Positions 61,550 through 64,000 of a DNA stretch of 64,000 nucleotides are shown here, in pieces (position 1 is the first letter of the stretch; every line of letters begins with the position of its first letter). The notes under the pieces are model-generated. The model did not search any database. It was not told where the DNA came from and saw only the letters and a list, made by a program, of their open reading frames with translations. Made by a program: the position numbers and the translations under genes. The DNA is taken from assembly GCA_963755985.1 (NCBI GenBank), contig CAVWLO010000004.1, positions 372,001 to 436,000 on the forward strand, in the 5' to 3' direction. The stretch comes from DASXMT01 sp963755985 (GTDB taxonomy: Bacteria; Actinomycetota; Acidimicrobiia; Acidimicrobiales; RAAP-2).

Positions 61550-62622
61550 GACGACATCGTGATGAAGTCCCACGCCCATGACGCTTCGAAGAACCGATCA
61601 GGGCCGCCGGCCATGCTCGGCAAGAGCTCGGTGCCATTGTCGCCGGCGGCGAGACCGTTGGCCGGCGGGTTGTAGGACGCGAACGTGTCCCAAGCCGGAT
61701 TGATGTCGAGCTCCATGGCCCGGACCGCCCCCGCTCGCACCAACAGGTCGGCCAGCTGCGGCACATTGAGGCTCGGGCCCGAGACATAGACGAGAGCGCC
61801 GTCGGCCGTGACGCCGACACCCGAACGGTAGACCTGGGGGACCCCGCCGAGGGTAGATCCCCACACCGACGTATCGGAGGGGTCGAGGCCGGGCACCGGC
61901 GCCCCACCGTCGACCAGCAACGTGAGGTTTTGGCGGACGGCCAGGACGTCGGGGGTCATGGTCATGTCCCGGCCCCACTGGCCCACCGTGACCGTCCCAT
62001 CCTGGCTGATCACCAACGAGGCCGCCCCCGGCACCAGCGGGACGATCACCCGGCCCTCGGTGAAGTAGCCGCCCTGGGCGTCTTTCATTTGAAAGCCCCC
62101 GTTGAACGCGCACACCAGGGTCTGGGCCGCGGCGGGCAGGATGGGAGCCGTATAGGTCCACGGCCCGTCGCCCGGGCTGATGCTGCCCGAATAGAGGTTG
62201 CCCTTCAAGAGCTTTGTGTCCATCCAGGCCACCCCGGCGAGCGAGGTGTTGCCTTGGGCCCGTATGGTCGTCTCGTAGACGGCCGACACGCCGGAGACGG
62301 GCCGTCCCGCCGCCTGCCACTGGCCCTCGCCGGGCAGCGGCGGGGTGACCGGCGGGTCCAGCGGGGCCGGGGTGGCCAGCGGCACGAGGGGCGGAGCCGT
62401 GGTCGTCGTGGTGGGCGGCACGGTGGTGGTCGTCGGCGCCGTGGTGGGGGGCACGGTGGTCGTCGGGTGGACCGTGGTGGCCGCCGGCGCCGGAACCGGT
62501 GCCGGCTTCGTGGAGGAGGGCAGGTGGGTGGCCGTCGCCGACGGGCTGCCACAAGCGCTCAAAGCCAGAGCCGGGGGGACGAGCAGGGCCACCGCGGTCA
62601 GCCATCCTCGGCGAGTGGACAC
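61543..62622 (-). CDS. phosphodiester glycosidase (NAGPA-domain) lipoprotein
   Basis: A 359-residue predicted lipoprotein. Residues 1-25 form the signal with lipobox LALSACGSPS; residues 35-90 are a Thr/Pro-rich linker; the rest is a phosphodiester alpha-N-acetylglucosaminidase-like domain with VCAFNGGFQMKDAQGGYF, VDGGAPVPGLDPSD and a closing MELDINPAWDTFASYNPP. Such domains trim capping sugars on cell-wall or glycan phosphates. GTG 62622 start. The end carries the 61405-61549 repeats. Confidence 0.8.
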   Translation of the reverse strand: MSTRRGWLTAVALLVPPALALSACGSPSATATHLPSSTKPAPVPAPAATTVHPTTTVPPTTAPTTTTVPPTTTTTAPPLVPLATPAPLDPPVTPPLPGEGQWQAAGRPVSGVSAVYETTIRAQGNTSLAGVAWMDTKLLKGNLYSGSISPGDGPWTYTAPILPAAAQTLVCAFNGGFQMKDAQGGYFTEGRVIVPLVPGAASLVISQDGTVTVGQWGRDMTMTPDVLAVRQNLTLLVDGGAPVPGLDPSDTSVWGSTLGGVPQVYRSGVGVTADGALVYVSGPSLNVPQLADLLVRAGAVRAMELDINPAWDTFASYNPPANGLAAGDNGTELLPSMAGGPDRFFEASWAWDFITMSSR

Positions 62623-62651
62623 CGGCCAATGGTAGGCGCCGGCCACGATGC

Positions 62652-63119
62652 TCAGGCGGCAGGCCCCCCGCCGGGTCTCCGAGGCTCGGGCTCGTCGGGT
62701 GGCCCCGAGTACGACCACCCGCTCCAGCGCTCTACCAGGATGGCAACCACCGGGCCGCTCGGTGGCTGGTCCCGGTACTGCCGGTACTTGGCCTGGAGGA
62801 GAGCGATCGGCGCAGTGCAGCGTGCGGGGTCCTCCCAGACCTCACCGAGGCCATCGGCCCGCGCCCACCACAGGTTCGGCCATTCGTCTTCGTAGTGATC
62901 GACCAGTGCCGAGACCCGAGGGTTCTCGGTGATGTTGGCGATCCGCCGGAGTGGCCGCGAGGACTTGGGCTTGTGGTCGACGGCCATCACGATCACGTCG
63001 CCTTCGAGGGCGAAGGTGAAGGGCACCAGGTGGGGAGAGCCGGTTGCGTCAACCGTGGCCAGCCGGGCCACCCGGCCCTGGCCAAAGCGCGCTCGGGCCT
63101 CGCCCTCGGTCAGCCGCAC
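62652..63119 (-). CDS. PPOX class F420-dependent oxidoreductase
   Basis: A 155-residue split-barrel protein. ARLATVDATGSPHLVPFTFA and MAVDHKPKSSRPLRRIANIT match the Rv0121-type F420-dependent group, with SALVDHYEDEWPNLWWARADG after them. It probably binds F420 as a deazaflavin dehydrogenase. GTG 63119 start. It is transcribed away from the leuA leader, with their promoters between. Confidence 0.85.
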   Translation of the reverse strand: MRLTEGEARARFGQGRVARLATVDATGSPHLVPFTFALEGDVIVMAVDHKPKSSRPLRRIANITENPRVSALVDHYEDEWPNLWWARADGLGEVWEDPARCTAPIALLQAKYRQYRDQPPSGPVVAILVERWSGWSYSGPPDEPEPRRPGGGPAA

Positions 63120-63236
63120 GGGCTCACCGTAGCCACGCCGGGCTGCGTTCGCGCCTCGGGGAACGGCCCGTTTCCGGGTCGGGCCGACCCGGTGGACCTT
63201 GACGTTGGCGGCCTGGGCTGGCACGATGGATGCACC

Positions 63237-63275
63237 ATGAACGGAATACCGACTTCGAGCCTCCTCCTTACCTGA
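63237..63275 (+). CDS. leuA leader peptide
   Basis: A 12-residue open frame, MNGIPTSSLLLT, with three consecutive Leu codons (CTC CTC CTT). It stands 128 bases before leuA and is followed 28 bases after its stop by a terminator hairpin. This is the arrangement of ribosome-mediated attenuation: leucine shortage stalls ribosomes at the Leu codons and prevents the terminator. The frame is too short for ordinary gene finding, but the codon content and position make it convincing. Confidence 0.85.
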   Translation: MNGIPTSSLLLT

Positions 63276-63277
63276 CG

Positions 63278-63337
63278 GCGAGCGCCACATAGCGTTCGCT
63301 CGCAACCTCCTGTGCCGACTCGGCCAGGAGGTTTTTT
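63278..63337 (+). terminator. leuA attenuator
   Basis: A first stem GCGAGCG/CGCTCGC (63278-63284 with 63297-63303) is followed by a longer hairpin (AACCTCCTG at 63304-63312 with CAGGAGGTT at 63325-63333, plus an inner GCCG/CGGC pair) and a run of six T's (63332-63337). This is a textbook intrinsic terminator, and the upstream stem gives a mutually exclusive fold that a stalled ribosome could release. Confidence 0.85.
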
Positions 63338-63402
63338 GATGGGCGGACTCCGGTGGTGGCCAAGGGTCGGGGCGCGAGGTCGAAGAGCAAGGGAGCACGA
63401 CG

Positions 63403-64000
63403 ATGAGCACAGAGCAGCGAGCAGCCACGAGGGCCACCGAGCAGCCTCGCCTCGCCCTCCCCTGCGACGTCTCCCCCATGCCCTTCGGGCACTACCGCTC
63501 GCACGTGCCCTTGCGCCTCCCCGAGCGCACCTGGCCCGATCGCCAGTTCACCCGGGCGCCCCACTGGGCCAGCGTCGACCTGCGTGACGGCAACCAGGCC
63601 CTGGTCGACCCCATGGACTCCGAACGCAAGCTCAAGCTGTTCGAGACGCTGGTCGCCGTGGGGTTCAAGGACATCGAGGTGGGGTTCCCGTCGGCCTCCC
63701 AGACCGACTACGACTTCCAGCGCCAGATCATCGAGGAGGGCCTCATCCCCGACGACGTGATCATCCAGGTGCTGGTCCAGTGCCGCGAAGAGCTGATCGA
63801 GCGGACCTACCAGTCGCTGGCCGGGGCCCGTCAGGCCATCGTGCACTTCTACAACTCCACCTCGGAGCTGCAACGCCGCGTCGTCTTCGGACTGGACAAG
63901 GCCGGGATCGTCGACATCGCCGTCAACGCCGCCCGGCTGTGCAAGAAGTTCGAGACGACCATCCCCGACACCGACGTCCGCTACGAATACTCGCCCGAGA
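63403..64000 (+). CDS. leuA: 2-isopropylmalate synthase LeuA, 3' part beyond window
   Basis: The first 199 residues of the leucine-pathway enzyme that condenses 2-oxoisovalerate with acetyl-CoA. The actinobacterial-type N-terminus (MPFGHYRSHVPLRLPERTWP) is followed by SVDLRDGNQALVDPM, where Asp and the DGNQ segment bind the metal, and GFKDIEVGFPSASQTDYDF. ATG 63403 follows a GGGAG-like site. The gene runs off at 64000. Regulation by the leader peptide and attenuator upstream is strongly suggested. Confidence 0.93.
   Translation, partial: MSTEQRAATRATEQPRLALPCDVSPMPFGHYRSHVPLRLPERTWPDRQFTRAPHWASVDLRDGNQALVDPMDSERKLKLFETLVAVGFKDIEVGFPSASQTDYDFQRQIIEEGLIPDDVIIQVLVQCREELIERTYQSLAGARQAIVHFYNSTSELQRRVVFGLDKAGIVDIAVNAARLCKKFETTIPDTDVRYEYSPE

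Noticed and set aside
1..64000. CRISPR arrays, insertion sequences, phage genes, tRNAs
   Set aside because: No spaced direct repeats of CRISPR type, no transposase or integrase, and no cloverleaf-like sequence noticed; repeats present are short tandem or interspersed units.

Overview
The window is high-GC DNA with frequent GTG/TTG starts, ATGA/GTGA-coupled gene pairs, F420-dependent enzymes, an actinobacterial-type leuA with a leader peptide, and a mycofactocin locus. This points to an actinomycetote, perhaps one of the Acidimicrobiia, although the lineage is inferred from gene content only. No rRNA, tRNA, CRISPR array or insertion sequence was found.

Layout. Positions 1-11.9 kb hold mnmA (cut by the window edge), a frameshifted cysteine desulfurase, a frameshifted aldehyde dehydrogenase with an AMP-ligase, a sirtuin, and a group resembling gamma-glutamyl-amine catabolism: SDR, aldehyde dehydrogenase, a puuD remnant, SDR and a twice-frameshifted glutamine-synthetase-family gene. 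Positions 12-19.4 kb carry an S1P-lyase-like PLP enzyme with an FGGY kinase, ileS and fpg. Positions 19.5-23.8 kb are a sulfate ABC-transport operon followed by an Rrf2 regulator. Positions 23.9-30.6 kb hold a VOC gene broken by an in-frame TAG, an MFS pump, an acyl-CoA ligase/thioesterase pair, two SRPBCC proteins and an aldo/keto reductase. Positions 30.7-35.0 kb are a tightly coupled operon (aminotransferase, hpnA-like epimerase, rpiB, amidohydrolase) that may belong to hopanoid side-chain metabolism.

The centrepiece is 35.2-50.7 kb, an expanded mycofactocin locus. It contains an NDMA-dependent alcohol dehydrogenase and mftR on the minus strand, then on the plus strand mftA (too short to be found by length alone), mftB, mftC, a FadH/OYE flavoenzyme, a mycofactocin-type SDR, a second FadH/OYE flavoenzyme, FixB-, FixC-, FixX- and FixA-like electron-transfer genes, mftE, a second SDR and mftF. 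No mftD or mftG is present. The genes are nearly all translationally coupled. The arrangement suggests that dehydrogenases reduce mycofactocin in place and that electrons then leave through an ETF/ETF-quinone-oxidoreductase-like module to the respiratory chain, with one of the flavoenzymes possibly doing the job of MftD.

Positions 50.7-64 kb are accessory: an Rpf-like secreted protein behind a long structured leader, an SGNH lipoprotein, an MFS pump with a divergent MarR regulator that has a repeat-expanded N-terminus, a metal/cobalamin-binding-like protein, an SDR, a truncated phosphoesterase, flavin- and F420-dependent oxidoreductases, a quinone oxidoreductase, a phosphodiester-glycosidase lipoprotein, and finally leuA preceded by a leucine leader peptide and an attenuator hairpin.
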